Assembly: GCA_050084985.1 (NCBI GenBank) | Contig: JBITNC010000002.1 | Location: 39,494,001 to 39,558,000, forward strand | Reading direction: 5' to 3' | DNA: 64,000 nt | Origin: Nageia nagi | Lineage: Eukaryota; Pinophyta | Shown here: piece after piece, positions 1-12,849 of the stretch | How the letters are laid out: the number at the start of each line of letters is the position of its first letter | Numbering within the stretch: the first letter of the stretch is position 1 | The notes under the pieces: model-generated | Told to the model about the DNA's origin: nothing | Seen by the model: the letters and a program-made list of their open reading frames with translations, nothing else | Databases searched by the model: none | Made by a program: the position numbers and the translations under genes

Positions 1-448
1 TTCAAGTTTTACTAATGGATACAATGTGTTGAATGTTCCTATTTGAAAAAATATATTAAGGAGTTCAATCTTAAATTGATACTTTTCAAAAGGTCAATAT
101 TTTTGCATTCTATATTCCTATAACTGAATCTCAATTGGATCTAATTGGATTAAAAAAATATTATATTCTACAGACCAAATGTTTCTTTTTCTACCTTCGA
201 TGGTGGATCAAAGTTTACGACATGGGCACCCTATTTAAGTTTTTCTATGGTGTGGGAATATTGTGGTTTTGAAGTTTCCTACGAAATTAATTTTTTCCAA
301 CATTATTTTGGTTTTTATTATTGAGGTTGAGTTTGAATTTGAGGTTTAGGTTTAGGTTGAGGTTGAGGTTTTTGGTTTTTATTTCATCTTTCTCAATTTT
401 TTTGCATATGGATCTTCTAATAATGAATCTAGTTCTTTCCTTATATAT
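1..448. other. AT-rich DNA, no gene seen
   Basis: No reading frame with protein-like content was found on either strand. The only structure is a run of TTTAGG/TTGAGG-like hexamers near 321-372, listed separately. Confidence 0.5.
321..372 (+). repeat. Short degenerate hexamer run (GAGGTT / TTTAGG)
   Basis: About eight imperfect copies of a G-rich hexamer (TTGAGG, TTTAGG, TTGAGG) follow each other. Two adjacent TTTAGG units resemble the plant telomere repeat TTTAGGG but lack the third G. I read this as simple-sequence DNA, not an internal telomere array. Confidence 0.4.
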
Positions 449-895
449 TCATGATATATTTTTTAAATCAAGATCAGCATAAATACCTAACATTAAATAA
501 GGATTGGCTAATATATGCTCTTTAATTTTCTTGAATTGATCTTGAGATGAAAGATTTTCAAATGCAATATCATACACTTCATATTTATCCATAACATCAT
601 TTATATATGTCTCAAAATCTATATCAACAGTAAAATCATCATCACTATCAATGTCACTATCATTATCATTTTCATTCTTTTGATTTTCTATGATTGATAC
701 ATTATTTTGCATATCATCATCATTTGCACTAATTAAGCATAAATTTGATAAACTAATTTCATCATAAGATTGTTTGCTATTGTTACTTTGCACAACATCC
801 ATATCCTTAGGTATGTCTTATTTATGAGAAGGTGCAAATATATTACTTATCATGTTTAAATATTCAAGGAAACCACTTCTAGTTGTAATATCCAT
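449..895 (-). pseudogene. Acidic hypothetical protein, one internal stop
   Basis: A minus-strand frame of 117 codons (802 to 449) can be extended upstream in the same frame to an ATG at 895, crossing one in-frame stop near 815. The extended product would be about 148 residues. It begins MDITTRSGFLEYL, has a central run rich in Asp, Asn and Ser (NDNDSDIDSDDDF), and ends in a segment that looks helical (DQFKKIKEHILANPYLMLG). There is no signal peptide, membrane segment or motif I recognise. Keeping the frame open in AT-rich DNA and the amphipathic C-terminus suggest a real, recently broken coding sequence, possibly a retroelement gag fragment or a captured host exon. No function is assigned. 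Confidence 0.3.
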
Positions 896-1263
896 GGTAA
901 AATGCAAGATCTAGTGTTTTGCACAAAACTTTAAGAAATATGATAAAATAAGCACTTTTACATTATACAAAATTAAAAATAAATTGCTAGCATAGCATGT
1001 ATATCTATGGTGTGGGACACGTTTTATGATGCTAGAACTTTCAAAATTTAGTTTTTTATGCAAAAATATTTTATTTGAAAATCTCTAAAAATCTTGATAA
1101 AAATGCATGCAATAAGCCCAAATTAATCTCAAAATGTTGCCCACTATGATGACCTATGGTTTTGGCAAGTTTTTATCATGAAACAAGTCACTAAATAGTT
1201 GTAAAATATTTTTAAAATTTATGATTTCTCAATGTAACATTTTCTACAAAACATTTTCCAAAA

Positions 1264-2090
1264 TTGAACCAAATATACAAATCTAGACTTAGAATTTTTT
1301 TTTTTTTTAAATCAATTATATTTATCTATTTTTTCTTATACTATTTTGTAGCTCCTACACATGCACAAGGAGTTTTGGCCCATGACCCTAGTTCTATTTG
1401 TAATACTTTGTTGCTTTTTCATTCATGGACTACAGATTTTTCAATAGCTAATGATGTGTCCCTTAAGGTTCATGTATGGGTTGAATTCCTTGATTTACCT
1501 TTACCTTTATGGCCTCATTTTTAGCATATTATAGCTCCTCTTAGAGAGATTATCTACTAAGATAAGGATAAATTTTCTTTGCTTTCCCTCACCATCATTA
1601 CTATGTGAAGGTCGACTTGTCTCAAGACCTTCAGCATCATTTTGATATTTAGATAGGAGAGACTAATTTCCATCAAAAATTAAATTATATTAATATAAAA
1701 AATACCTATTATATGTGTCATTCCAATACCCATATGATTTGTGAGTGTCCTTTTATGGAAGGTAATTTTAAGCCCAAGAAAACGATTACAGTTTGCCCCC
1801 TAGTGGAAATAATCCCAAGCCTACTCAGGGGAAATAGTCCATTCTTACTCATAAAGGCAAGAATGGAAAAAATAGTAACATTTCCAATGGTAAACTTTCT
1901 ACTATGGAAGGTGGTTTTGGTTTGGGTAACACTTCTAATGATCTTGGAAAATAATTTGTTCATAAAGGTGGTTCTATTGTAGTCCTTCAAGTTCCTTCAT
2001 CTGAATTGGTTGAGACTCCGTCGACACTTGTGCTACACCTGACAATGATTTTCTCATACTCCCAATATATGGTTATTGTTTAATCTCCTC
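1264..2090 (+). pseudogene. LINE ORF1 remnant (DUF4283-like region + CCHC zinc knuckle)
   Basis: ORF1 of plant L1 elements encodes an RNA-binding gag-like protein. The frame at 1264-1524 contains SLKVHVWVEFLDLPLPLWP, a good match to the 'vPvWVrlpnLPl.lW' core of DUF4283 proteins. After stops, the sequence continues with a YVKVDLS segment near 1610 and a zinc knuckle near 1713-1757 of the form C-H-x-x-T-H-x(4)-C-P. This is followed by a Ser/Asn/Lys-rich tail, readable only by changing frame. The T-rich tract at 1293-1309 and poly-Phe start are probably not coding, so the annotated ATG is unlikely to be the original start. Several stops and at least two frameshifts are visible. It is non-functional. 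Confidence 0.7.
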
Positions 2091-2304
2091 CTCAAGGGTA
2101 GGAAACATTTCAAACACATGGGGGCCGAAAGTCCCATAGCCCTCCCTATGGTTCTTTTCATCCAAAGAAACATTACCATTTTACTCTAATTTTGAATGAC
2201 CAAGATGGTATTTTGAGTAATCCTTATGAATTACTCTTTAGGTTTAAGGACTCAAAGGAGGTGGAAATCGAATTCATGGATCATTTTTTTCATTATTTTT
2301 ATGT

Positions 2305-5300
2305 CATGAAATGTTAGAGGGTTTTTGAACCCTACTCGCAAATATTTCATCCAAAATGAGATTATTACTTGCATGCATTAGTTAGGTGCATTAGATGTTT
2401 TATGTTTACAAGAAATCAAGGTGCCAGGTTTCTGTTTGCAATCAGTCTGCACTATGATTTAGTTGAAGAGCCACTTTTACATTACTAATCATTATGATAG
2501 AAATGGTGTTGTTTCTTTTTTATTGCTAAAGGTGGCATTCCCATTTTGTTATTGGGGAATCGATCCCACCAACCAAGTTGTATGGGTCATTCTCAAGTTA
2601 GCTTGTACATCCTTTGGTATTCTAAATATTTATGCTTCTAATAATGTGTCTAAGCATTATTAATTCATTATGGTATTGGATCATCATTTCTACCTCAAGC
2701 CACCTATGTAGGGACTTTAATATGACTAAGTGTGCCTTTGATAAGATTGTTATTCATCCTACCAAGTGGCCTAGTGGGGATAATCATGCTTGGTTCTTCA
2801 TGCAAAGTAAATTAGGTTTTATAGACCCTAATGCTTATTTTGTACAAACTAATTTTCCATGTTATCTTTGGTACACATGGTCCAATTTGCAAGTTGGAGA
2901 TGCCCGTATCATATTTCATCTTGATCATACCATGTTTTCTGATAAAAAATGTTTCACATCAATTGGTGTAACAACTCAATGCTATTTGTAGAAGTCATGC
3001 CAAACACCATCACCTCAAATCATGCACTGATTCAATTCACTATTACTCATGATCATATACCTTATATGCAATGAACAACTTAGTTCTTCCTAAACATATC
3101 ATTTCTAAATTATCCTATAATAATTGCTCTTATTCATCATATTTGAAACTTAGTTCCCTACCCAGCTAGCATTACTAAACACATTAAGTGGTGGAATTGT
3201 ACTATCTCTCGCATAACAATGTTGCTTCTCACCCTTGGATGAAGGTTGCTAAATCCAAATGATGTTCTAATGCTACTTTATAGGAGGAATTGATCATAGT
3301 TATGCTTTAGTTGGAAGTTGATCCTTTCTCTATTCCACCTCAATCTCAAGATACTTAAATTTACCAAGAGATTAAGATTACAGACATCTATGACACTCAA
3401 GGTGCTCAAATTAAAGCCAAAATGCATTAGCTTAAAGTGGATGATAAAGTGATTAAGGATTTTTTGAATCGGCTCCAACCCCCTATCAAGCTACTCAATT
3501 CAAAGCCCTTCTTGATGGTCAAACTCGAGTCACCTCTATTATTGACATATCCAAGGTTTTTAAGCAATATTATTCTCATGCTTTTGCTTTGCAGCAATCC
3601 AACACTCAAACCCTTAAGGCTATTTCTACCTGTATGGATGTCGTGCCAATAAATTATCTACATCTCAATGGTTAGAGTGTGACCAACTCTTTCTGTTGGA
3701 TGATTTAAAAGAGGCTCTAACTCAAAATGGCCAATGATAAAGCTCTAAGTTTAGATGGTTTCCCCTATGAGTTTTGTAATAATATATGGGATATGATTGG
3801 CCCTAACCTTGTTAAAGTTTATCAATAAGCTATGCATTAAATGTATTTGGAAAAATTCATCAACAAGGGAGTGATTAAGTTTATTCCTTAGCAAGTGATC
3901 CTAAAATTATTACAAATTGGTGGCCCAATACTCTTTTAAATATCAGGTATAATATCATAGCTAAAGCTCTTGCTTTAAAGCTATGACCTCTTCTTCATTT
4001 GATTGTTTGCCCTAAGAAAAATGGCTTCAGCAAAGGTCATTATATTCTTGATAATGTTTTAGCTATATGGGAAGGAATGGAGTGGGCTAGGATTAACTAG
4101 CAAGCTACTCTTTTTGTTAATATTGATTTTGAGAAGGATTATGATAGAATTGAGTGGTAATTTATTCTTGACATGCTCAAAGCTCTCAAGTTTGGGAAAT
4201 ATTTCTTTCAATCAATCCACATGTTATTTCAAGATGTAGTTGTTGTGCTTTCCATTAATGGTTCACATTCCTCTTCTATTAATCTATTTCATTTTGTATG
4301 TTAAGGTTTCCCTCTGGCCCTTTCTCTCTACATTTTAACAACTAAAGCCTTTGGTTATTTTTTATCTCAGTAGGTATTTGTTATTAATATTAAGGATATC
4401 TCTCTCCCTTTTTCCCAGGCCCAACTTGTTAATGTTTATTTTGTAAATGATTATTTATGAATCTGAAAGAGGAAGAGAAGTTTATTCATCATGTCATTTC
4501 TTATCTTAATACCTTTTTCCAAGCTTCAAGTTCAAGTGTGCAATGGCATAAGAATTCTTGTTATCAATAGTTTGCCAATGATATGTCCTCTTGGCTTTAG
4601 GTTTTCAATGGCATTGGATTACTCTTGGGGAAGTGTTTAAATTTTGAGGTATCCCTTTTGCTTTTTATTCATCCCCTGCCAAGCTTTGGTCTATTGTGGT
4701 TCAAAAATTTAAACAAAAATTGGAGTGTTGGTTTACTAAGAAGCTCTCTTTGACTGGTAAGTTTCAAATTTATTCTAAGGTTTTGGTTGCCACTCATATT
4801 TATTACTGCTCTTAAGTGGTCCCCTCTAAGAATTGCTTCCTTAAACTTGATTGGTTGATCAAGGATTTTCTTTGGTCCAATTCTAAAGACAAAAGGGGGT
4901 TTCATAGGGTTTCTTAGGAAAATTATTGTTTCTCTCATTCTTTAGGTGGTATAGGTATTTTCAATTTCCATAGATAAGTTACTTCCCTCTATACCAAATG
5001 GCTTGTTCAAGTTATTTTAGGATAAGAGTCCTAGAAGGTTTTATTTTGGTATTTTATTTGTACAAGGCTTCCTCTAAACCATTGAGCTTGGAAGGGTATG
5101 GGCTTTGCTTCCCTCCTTATTGCTCCGATTTCAACCACCATTTTTGGCCCTTTGGTTATCAAAATTATTTGGAAAGAATGAGAGAAAATTAAACCTTGAC
5201 TTTAATGGAAAGGTTTGGATTCTTGTAAGAGTTTTTCTACTAAGAATTTGAATGTGTGGTGGTCTTCAATTTTTACTCTTCAAGGTTTACCACTTGCTAC

Positions 5301-6640
5301 TTTTCCTTGGATTCATGCTCGAAGATTTTATAAGAAAGGTATTGCTACTTTGTTGGATTTCTACTATGTGTATGATAGAGGTTTGTTTTCTTCGCCTTTG
5401 TTTAAATCCAAGTATGAGCTTCATCCAAATGATAAGAGTACTTATGAGGCAGTCTTAGATACTTTCCCTTTATCAATTCTCTTTAATATTCACACTCAAG
5501 CTTAGAGTCATGGTGGTCAAAAGGTCAATGGTATAAAGCAACCCCATTTTGTAACTACAATCCTAGAATGGGATATTTGTGTCTCTCTACTAGTCTCCCT
5601 ACGCATGACAATCTTAATCTTAAGTGGGATCTCATTTCTACTAGATCTAAGTGGAGAACTTAATTTTATATAGTTTGTAAATCTTACCTTGACCCAAAGC
5701 TCTCCTTTTCTTCTTGGTGTCTATTGTCTCAAAGTCTTCTATTGGGGCCTTGGTTGATCTATCTGGGGGTTGTTGACCCACATATTTTTGTAATTAGTCG
5801 AAGTCTTGCTTTCATATTTTTTGGGAATGCCCAAAAGCTAGTTCTACATGGTATTGGATTGATTCCTTTTCTACTCATACATGTCTCATTCCTTTGCTTG
5901 TTTCCATATTTTGTTGGGGGCACTCTCCAAATTTTTCTTTGGCTCTTTATGATATTTGGCATATTTTTCATACAACCATCTTATTCCACATTTGGGAAGA
6001 TAGAAACAAAATGATTTTTGATCAGTTGAATCCTTTCTCTTTCCCTTTGAATGACAAGCTATTTATTTTCCATGATGTTTGGTTGCAAATTTGTGTTTAG
6101 GTTGACAAAATTCAGATGGAGCTTAGCCACCTATGTGACCTTCTAGATTTTTTGGGGCAATGCTCCATGTACCATTTGTAAGGTTTCTATAAAGCCCCCT
6201 ACTCATATGCACTCCCATTCTAGGTCTCAACAACTTCATCATCCTTTGTAAGATAATTAAGCTCAATTTCCTCCCCCTCATCATGGTTGGAGTGCCCCAC
6301 CTCCACCGCTAGGAGATTCTTTTCATCGTGTTGATAGTTGGGAGCCTCGTCTGAAGGTGATGATAGTTATTAGAGAAATCAATGGTTGGGACATTAAGCA
6401 TGATTTACAAACTCCTGCAAATATAGATAATGGGTGGGATATGAGTAGCAAGTCACCTAAATGCATTGATAACTCAAGCTAGGGTATTGTTTTGATAGCT
6501 ACTAATAATTAGTAGAATCTTGTGGATGAGGATGACCACCAACCACTCTCTCCTTAGGAAGCTTAGTTTAAGTTTATGCTTTTTATAGTTTTGCAATTCT
6601 TAGATGGCTATTTTGTAATGCTGATGGCTTTAGTTTCTTT
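2305..6640 (+). pseudogene. LINE ORF2 remnant: APE endonuclease, reverse transcriptase, zf-RVT
   Basis: ORF2 makes the nick and copies the RNA during target-primed insertion. Seen in order: an endonuclease start of 'NVRGFLNPTRK' type near 2312 with LCLQEIK (metal-binding Glu) near 2405; NIYASN near 2625; DFNM near 2720; and an RILFHLDH-like stretch near 2910, matching the 'R-x-D/H' end of the APE fold. Reverse transcriptase shows SLDGFPYEFC near 3752, WWPNTLLN near 3925, GFSKGHYILDN near 4025, and motif A as FVNIDFEKDYDR near 4112. The catalytic FADD box appears only as FVND near 4440, so an essential Asp is lost. The C-terminal region reads HIFWECPKA-like near 5810 and FHIWEDRNKMIF near 5990. 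Stops and frameshifts throughout make it dead. Confidence 0.8.
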
Positions 6641-6721
6641 TTTAAATCCCAATCCTAGGAGTTGGGTATGTCATCTACCACCCAAACCTTTTTTCTTGTA
6701 AATTTTAGTATTTTTATTTTT

Positions 6722-6740
6722 AATATATATATATATATAT
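6722..6740 (+). repeat. (TA)n run at LINE 3' end
   Basis: Nine alternating TA units, followed by ggtttgg and six A residues. Plant LINEs often end in A-rich or simple repeat tails, so this marks the 3' end of the element. Confidence 0.6.
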
Positions 6741-6753
6741 GGTTTGGAAAAAA

Positions 6754-7724
6754 TTTTATAATGCTAGATCTCACCAAATTGAAGAAAATGACCTTAAAAA
6801 ACTAGGGTTTTCTATAGTGATGCTTTTCAAGAAATAATTTTTTTAAGCAAGAAAATTTTCTAAATTTGGAGAAAAGTAATTCAACCAAAAATAGAATAAA
6901 ACCTAGGGTTTCTAATGCAAAACTCCTTAGAAAAAGTGATTCCCTAAAATAAAAATTCTAGGTTTGTAGGATTAATTAGCTTCACTAGAAATGTAGATAG
7001 TAAATTATGTAAGTAATAATATAAATGCAAAATAATTCTACAAAGATGATACTTATTCAAATATAATGATAAATAAATGAAAAGTGTCTATCTAATTATA
7101 ATTAATCAATCCTTAAGGTATAGCATAGATATATGGAGGACTAGATCAAATCAAAAGCAAGTATGCAGATGATAATGAATCATATAGAATAGCATTCATC
7201 ACCTCCTTTGTCTGTAGCTTTAGATTATGAAGACACATGCCATGGGTGACATACGAAATCTACAATGTGGATGTCATAAAACTTGTAGAACTAAATTACG
7301 CATAAAGTATAGCATGTAATAAAAAGTCATAGCATAACAAATTCTCATATAGGCGACATCTAGAGACATCGTAAATGTAGTAGCTGATATACGGAAAACC
7401 ACCTATCAAAGAGAATCGATAGGGGTTATTGTGTTGGGCACCTCCTTTTATACATGCAAGGATAAAAGAGAGAGTGAAAAGCAATTTTAGAATAATAATA
7501 ATCATTTCAATAGAATTATAAAATAACATGCAATATTAATGATATTCTCAAGATAATTCTATATATAAATATGATTAAGAGATATTAGCATTAATTAGTA
7601 CATGTTTGACATTTAATTAGCATATTAGCCTTAATATTATATATATTTGCATTATTTAAATATTTTATAGTGTAGATACTTAAAATATGATTTATTAATA
7701 AATAATAAATCATTTTTAATCGTT
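6754..7724. other. AT-rich intergenic DNA, no gene seen
   Basis: Flank between the LINE and the duplicated segment. A short minus-strand frame at 7296-7529 has no protein-like features. No repeats or RNA genes were recognised. Confidence 0.5.
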
Positions 7725-8381
7725 TATAGAATGAATAAACCATATTTAACATAATAGATTAGAAATAACAATTTTAGGATCTATGATAATATTTGTAGAG
7801 AATAAAGTAGTATTTTGGATAGATAAATATAATAATACTTTCTAGGTGTTGGGAACCTGTTCATTACGATTTTGTATTTGGATATATGATAAGGTGGCCT
7901 AAAATATGTCATATAAATTATAGATTTGTATAAAAATATTTAGATTTATTTTAGTTAATCAATTATTAGATACTTTATCCTAATCAATTATTTATGTGAG
8001 GGATTCAAGGATTTGACTAAGAGAGAGGTTAACACAAAGGAAAGAGTTATTATTTTACTAGTTTGTAGCATTCATTTTTATTGTAAAGGGATTTAATTTT
8101 ATACACAATAAGTTCTAATTGTAATTTCTTCAAATTGCAATAATTTGAAATGATTGATTTGGTTGAGAATAATATTTCTTTTACAACTCTTTAAAAAAAG
8201 ATATTGAACAAGTGAGGTTCACTAAAATCATGAAAGCTTAAATCATGAAAATTAACTTTGTGAATTCAAAAACTAGTTGGCCAATATTGAATTCACTCAA
8301 ATGCATTATGTGAGAATTATCCAAGTAATGAAACCTAATTAATTAAGATGACATATTATGATAATGAATAAGCCAAGATAA

Positions 8382-11072
8382 AGGAGCCATACATGGGGGT
8401 TCACCTACATTAATGCAAGTGACCCTTGATACATCTTGTTTGTAATCATAAATGATGGATTCATTATATTATGAAGCTAATATGTTAATGTAGGATTGAT
8501 GAGTTGTATATATGGATCATGGCAGAGAGAAGCTAGTTTTGGTGGGCGAAAGATGAATGGCTAGTGATCTCTAGAGGATGAAGAGCTAGCATCTAGAGGG
8601 TTGAGTCTCTCCATTGAAATCCCTTTGAAATACCATGATGAATGGGATTCCAGTGATGGTACATGATGAATAAATAGATATTATTTTCAATCACTTATGT
8701 GATCCAAAGGAGCTTAATGACTACAGTCATAAGTTAACAAAAGCCTAATAATGTCTTTACCATTTTGGAAATAAGAGCTATAGATCTAGAAGGCTTATTA
8801 GTTAGATAAGAGGAAAAAATATGATAATAGAGTATAAGAACCTTAGGAAGGTACTAATTGGATACTTTAAAACTCAAAGGCATCACATGAGGCTACGTCA
8901 TTGACCCATCTTGCTAGAGATAGCAAGGTCATGCTCATGATTTGTAATAAGCTATATAAGCACTAATATTTCAAAAATGGATAACTTGAAGGGGATAAGG
9001 GTGAAGGAATATGATTCTTGATTTTTATGGATTCTATAAGATGAAATAGAATAGTATTAGAGGTTCCCATAGTATTATTCTCTTATGATTGCTTATGAGC
9101 CAAAAGTAGAGAGTTTTGCAATATTGAAACTTGACTATTTTGAAGGATTTTTCTTCAATTATGGAAGGATATAGATAGAGGTAGGGTCATTGATTCTATT
9201 CATGGTGATGGAATGATGAAGAGGGGGTAGATAATGATAAGGAGTATGAGGAATCCTTAAAGAAAGAATGAAAGAGGAATGGTGCTCAAGGGTTTTATGT
9301 TTTAAGGTTGTCTTATTAATTCAAAACCTACAAAGAGGTAAGGTCACACCTACATTTGAGGAACGAGTGAGTGCAAAAAGTTGGTTCCACTGTAAGGCCA
9401 AAAATTGCAAGTGTTTTCCTTGATTTTCAAGTTTGGGTATGATGGATCTCAAAATTTTAAGTACTTAGACATGGAATCATGAAAAAGATCATTAGGATGA
9501 AAATGTAGTGCTCAAATTATAATTTTTAAATATATAATTTATTCCAATACCCATATCATAGAATTTAAAATTCGATAAGATGAACAAAAACCACTTAAAA
9601 AAAAACCATTTTTGGACCATACCATGCATGTGTTCGTCTAGAATAATTTGACTAAAATCAAGGTATTTTTAAAATCCTTTTAGGAAAAGATACCTAACAC
9701 ATTGGAGCTTGTCCTGGATATATTTTTAATAATTTTTTCATCAATATTTTTTTTATTAATTTTGTATTGGGCATGTTTATGGTTTTGAAAAGTGCTCATG
9801 TCTGTCCAACATAATTTGATCTATTTTTTTTTTTAATTTTATTTATTTTTCTTGTAGAGAATTATGTGAAACTTTTTCTTATATAATTTTTTTTATAAAT
9901 CCTCCAAAAAAATTATTAAGAAAATACGAGACCTTCATATTTCAAGTATATGGACCATTTTTACTAAAACAAAAATTGAAAAATACAAAATCTTATCCAA
10001 TTGTAAAAAAATTACATATTTAAAATCTACACTCTTTAATCTATAATGGGTTTTAATTTCATGAAAAAATTCTACCTGAAACTTCATCAAATGTATGCCT
10101 GAAGTTGAGATTTTTCATTAACATTGCCATGAACATATACTTGCAGGTCCAAGGCTAAGTGTTGGCTCACCAAGCCTTTTTTGAGCCTAAATCTAAGGCA
10201 AAATTGAAGATTCAAATATTAAGATCCTAATAAATGTATGTATTTTAGTTTTAAATCAGGATCCCAATTTTTTGACATTGAATTTTAACTTCATCAATTT
10301 TTCCACACTTCCCCTTTATGTGGAATCAACTTCTTGCTTTCACCTTAAGAGGTTTGATGTTGTAATAACCTCTTCTTGTTCATTTGGAAGGTGTTAGAGG
10401 TATCTGATGGGGTTTTATGGTGATCTTAGGAGCAAAATATATTTTTAGTTTATGAGAGTGAACAACACGGGGTGTTGTAATGGCATGCCTCCATGGTGCT
10501 AATTTATAAAGTTCTATTTTCTCTTGCAACTAAACATCTCGAAGAATTTATTTTTATTGTAAATCTCTTTCTTTGTCGATTCTTTTGTGATGAATACTTC
10601 AAAAGAACTCTTGGACAATCCTAGAATAACCCATGGTTAATAGGGGAGGTAGAGATATCCTTTGAAGATTTTTCAAATACTATGATGTTTAATAGTCTAT
10701 GTTTTTTCTTTCTGATTTGGTTAGATTAGTTTCTATTATTAATTCATTTTGGGTGTAGATGAGGCTTCTCTAGCCTTGTTTTTGTATGCTTTTGGCATGG
10801 ATCCATGGTCTGAGATGTGGCAGATCTTAGGAGAAGGTACTAAGATGATCTTTGGAGTAAGAAAATCTCTAAGATGTGGTATATCTTAGGAGGAGCCCTC
10901 CTCAAATTCAAATTATTGGTTTTATTAAGGTTGTATTCTTTAGGTCATACTTTCTACCCTTTCTTTGGGTTATTTTACTTGTGAGGCATGTTGAATATCT
11001 TTTAAAGCAATTGTAAAAGGATCATTTCAAAACCCCTATTTTTACATATATCCAAAAGAAAAATAATAAAAT
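8382..11072 (+). mobile_element. ~2.7-kb insertion of unknown type in copy 1
   Basis: This stretch interrupts the homology with copy 2: matching resumes immediately after it. The 7-bp word AAGATAA lies on both sides (8375-8381 and 11073-11079), and the unoccupied site in copy 2 reads AGACAA. The right end is A-rich (tccaaaagaaaaataataaaat), as in a retroposed element on the plus strand. No long reading frame was found. A fragment near 10970-11040 vaguely resembles the end of a LINE ORF2 but is too short to assign. It could be a 5'-truncated LINE or several smaller insertions. Confidence 0.4.
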
Positions 11073-11589
11073 AAGATAACAATATTTAAAGTAAAAATTT
11101 AGCAAGTGAAATAGAATATATCTATTTAGTAACACTTTAATTCTACATGATTTAGAAAAAAAAAATTCAAATAATGATCAAATCATAACTTCTTAATCCA
11201 AATAATTTAATAATCTAAATGGAAATTATAGGAATGAAATTGTATTAAGCAAAAATAACGTTTATAATATTGAGGATGAAAAATATGAAAATGATATACT
11301 AGATCAGTTTTAAAATATTAATGGCATTTTCATGGATGTAGTGATGAATTTTGGCATTGCATTGTAATCTTCATGGTTGGAAGAGAAATATTATGGCAAT
11401 ATTGAAAAATATTACATCTCTTAGAAGATTGCTGTAAAAAATTGTGATCTATTATTAAAGGAAAATAAGTAAACAATCTATATACATTAAATGTTTAATG
11501 GGAGTTGAAGAAATTATCTTAATATTATTGGTAAGCTGATAAGAGAATCAAGAATAGAACTCTTCAATTTTACAAATCTACGGCTTATG

Positions 11590-11843
11590 TGAAGGAGTTT
11601 ACAGCTATTTTTCTGTTAGAATAAAGTCCTAGTCTTTAGGGATATTTATGTGTATTTGAATTGTTCTAAGTTTATGTAACCACTTGGCTTTATTTTCGCT
11701 AAGTGTGCTACTTTTTCATTTCTATTAAGATCATGTATTGAATGGCTATTTAAGCCAAAGTTATTGTTAATAAAAACTAAGTCATTCAATCTAGCTTGTT
11801 GTGTTCTTGTTCTTAGTTTCATTTTAGATCAAAGTTCCCAACA
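11590..11843 (+). repeat. Copia-1 left LTR
   Basis: Starts TGAAGGAGTTTACAGC and ends TTCCCAACA, the usual TG...CA ends. It would supply promoter and polyadenylation signals. It is paired with the right LTR at 16000-16252, and 13 of about 15 substitutions between them are transitions. Confidence 0.93.
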
Positions 11844-11846
11844 ATC

Positions 11847-11858
11847 TAGTATCAGAGC
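11847..11858 (+). other. Copia-1 primer-binding site
   Basis: The text tagtatcagagc, three bases after the left LTR, matches the site complementary to the 3' end of initiator Met tRNA (TGGTATCAGAGC in plant copia elements) except for one G to A change at the second base. Confidence 0.85.
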
Positions 11859-11919
11859 ACCCACTCGGCCTGATAAATCAAAGAAGTAGTCTTTGAAGTT
11901 CTTGCAGCAGCACAAAAGA

Positions 11920-12765
11920 TGACTACAGAAGAGAGTTTAATACATCCAACCATTCCTCGCTTCGATGGTCACTATGATCATTGGAGCATGTTGATGGAAA
12001 ATTTTCTATGGTCTAAGGAATTCTGGGGCTGGTGGAGCCTGGCTATATTGAGCTAGCAAGTGACTCGGTGTAGACAGATGCACAACGAAAGAAGAATGAT
12101 GAGATGAAGCTGAAAGATTTGAAAGTGAAGAACTATCTCTTCCAAGTGATTGATCAAATCATTCTTGACACCATTCTCAAGAAGGATACTACCAAAGATA
12201 TATGGGACTCCATGAAGAAAAAATTCAAAGGAAATGCAAGGGTTAAGAGGTCTCATCTTCAAGCTCTTCGCAGAGAATTTGAAACTCTTGAGATGAGGTC
12301 AGGTGAAAAGGTGACAGAGTACTTCTCTAGGGTCATGAAAGTGGCCAACAAGATGCGAACTTATGGAGAAGATATGCAAGATGTTAAAGTGGTGGAGAAA
12401 ATTCTATGCTCTTTAACTAAGAAGTTCAACTATGTTGTATGTTCTATTGAGGTGTCAAAGGACACTGATGCACTTACTGTTGATGAGTTACAAATCTCTT
12501 TGATAGTGCATGAACAAAAGTTTCAAAGATGAAATGGTGAGGAACAGGCTTTGAAAGTGACATCTAAAAAAAATGTTTCAGAGACAAAATAGTGAGGAAC
12601 AAGCTATGAAAATGACATCTGAAGGAGGAAGAGGTCATGTTCGTGGTACTTACAGAGGAAGAGGAAGAGGAAGAGGTAGAGCAAACTTCAACAAGGCAAC
12701 TATGGAGTGTTACTGATGCCATCAACTTGGACATTTTCGGTATGAATGTCCTTCTTGGAACAAAG
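11920..12765 (+). pseudogene. Copia-1 gag (UBN2 family) with CCHC zinc knuckle
   Basis: Gag packages the element RNA. The frame opens at the ATG at 11920 (MTTEESLIHPTIPRFDGHY), the common copia gag start in which the Phe-Asp-Gly is followed by W near 11980. After a frame break and a stop, the reading resumes at 12104-12532 with LKVKNYLFQVID, TTKDIWDSMKKKF, and HLQALRREFETLEMRSGEKV, typical of UBN2. A Gly-Arg-rich stretch (12628-12680) precedes a zinc knuckle at about 12707-12751 (C-Y-stop-C-x(3)-G-H-x(4)-C-P). There a TGA replaces the residue between the first two Cys. At least four disabling changes are visible. Confidence 0.88.
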
Positions 12766-12849
12766 AAGCAAATTATGCAGAGCTTGATGAGGAAGAAGAA
12801 ATGCTTTTGATGTCTTATGTGGAGTTGTATAAGGCTAGAAGAGAAGATA

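Larger units (their letters stand above)
1040..6753 (+). mobile_element. Degenerate L1-type LINE, nearly full length
   Basis: A plant L1-like non-LTR retrotransposon, read 5' to 3' on the plus strand. ORF1 remains (DUF4283-type region and CCHC zinc knuckle) lie at about 1330-2090. ORF2 remains follow in the expected order: APE endonuclease at 2305-2990, reverse transcriptase at 3720-4470, and a C-terminal zf-RVT-like region at 5200-6110. The 3' end has a TA run (6722-6740) and a short A-rich end (6748-6753). An imperfect 18-bp direct repeat (16 of 18 matching) lies at 1022-1039 and 6754-6771 and is the likely target-site duplication. Many stops and frameshifts make the element inactive. The 5' boundary rests only on the repeat. 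Confidence 0.8.

Noticed and set aside
321-372. Internal telomere array
   Set aside because: Just two TTTAGG units in a row and none with GGG; the rest is a different hexamer.
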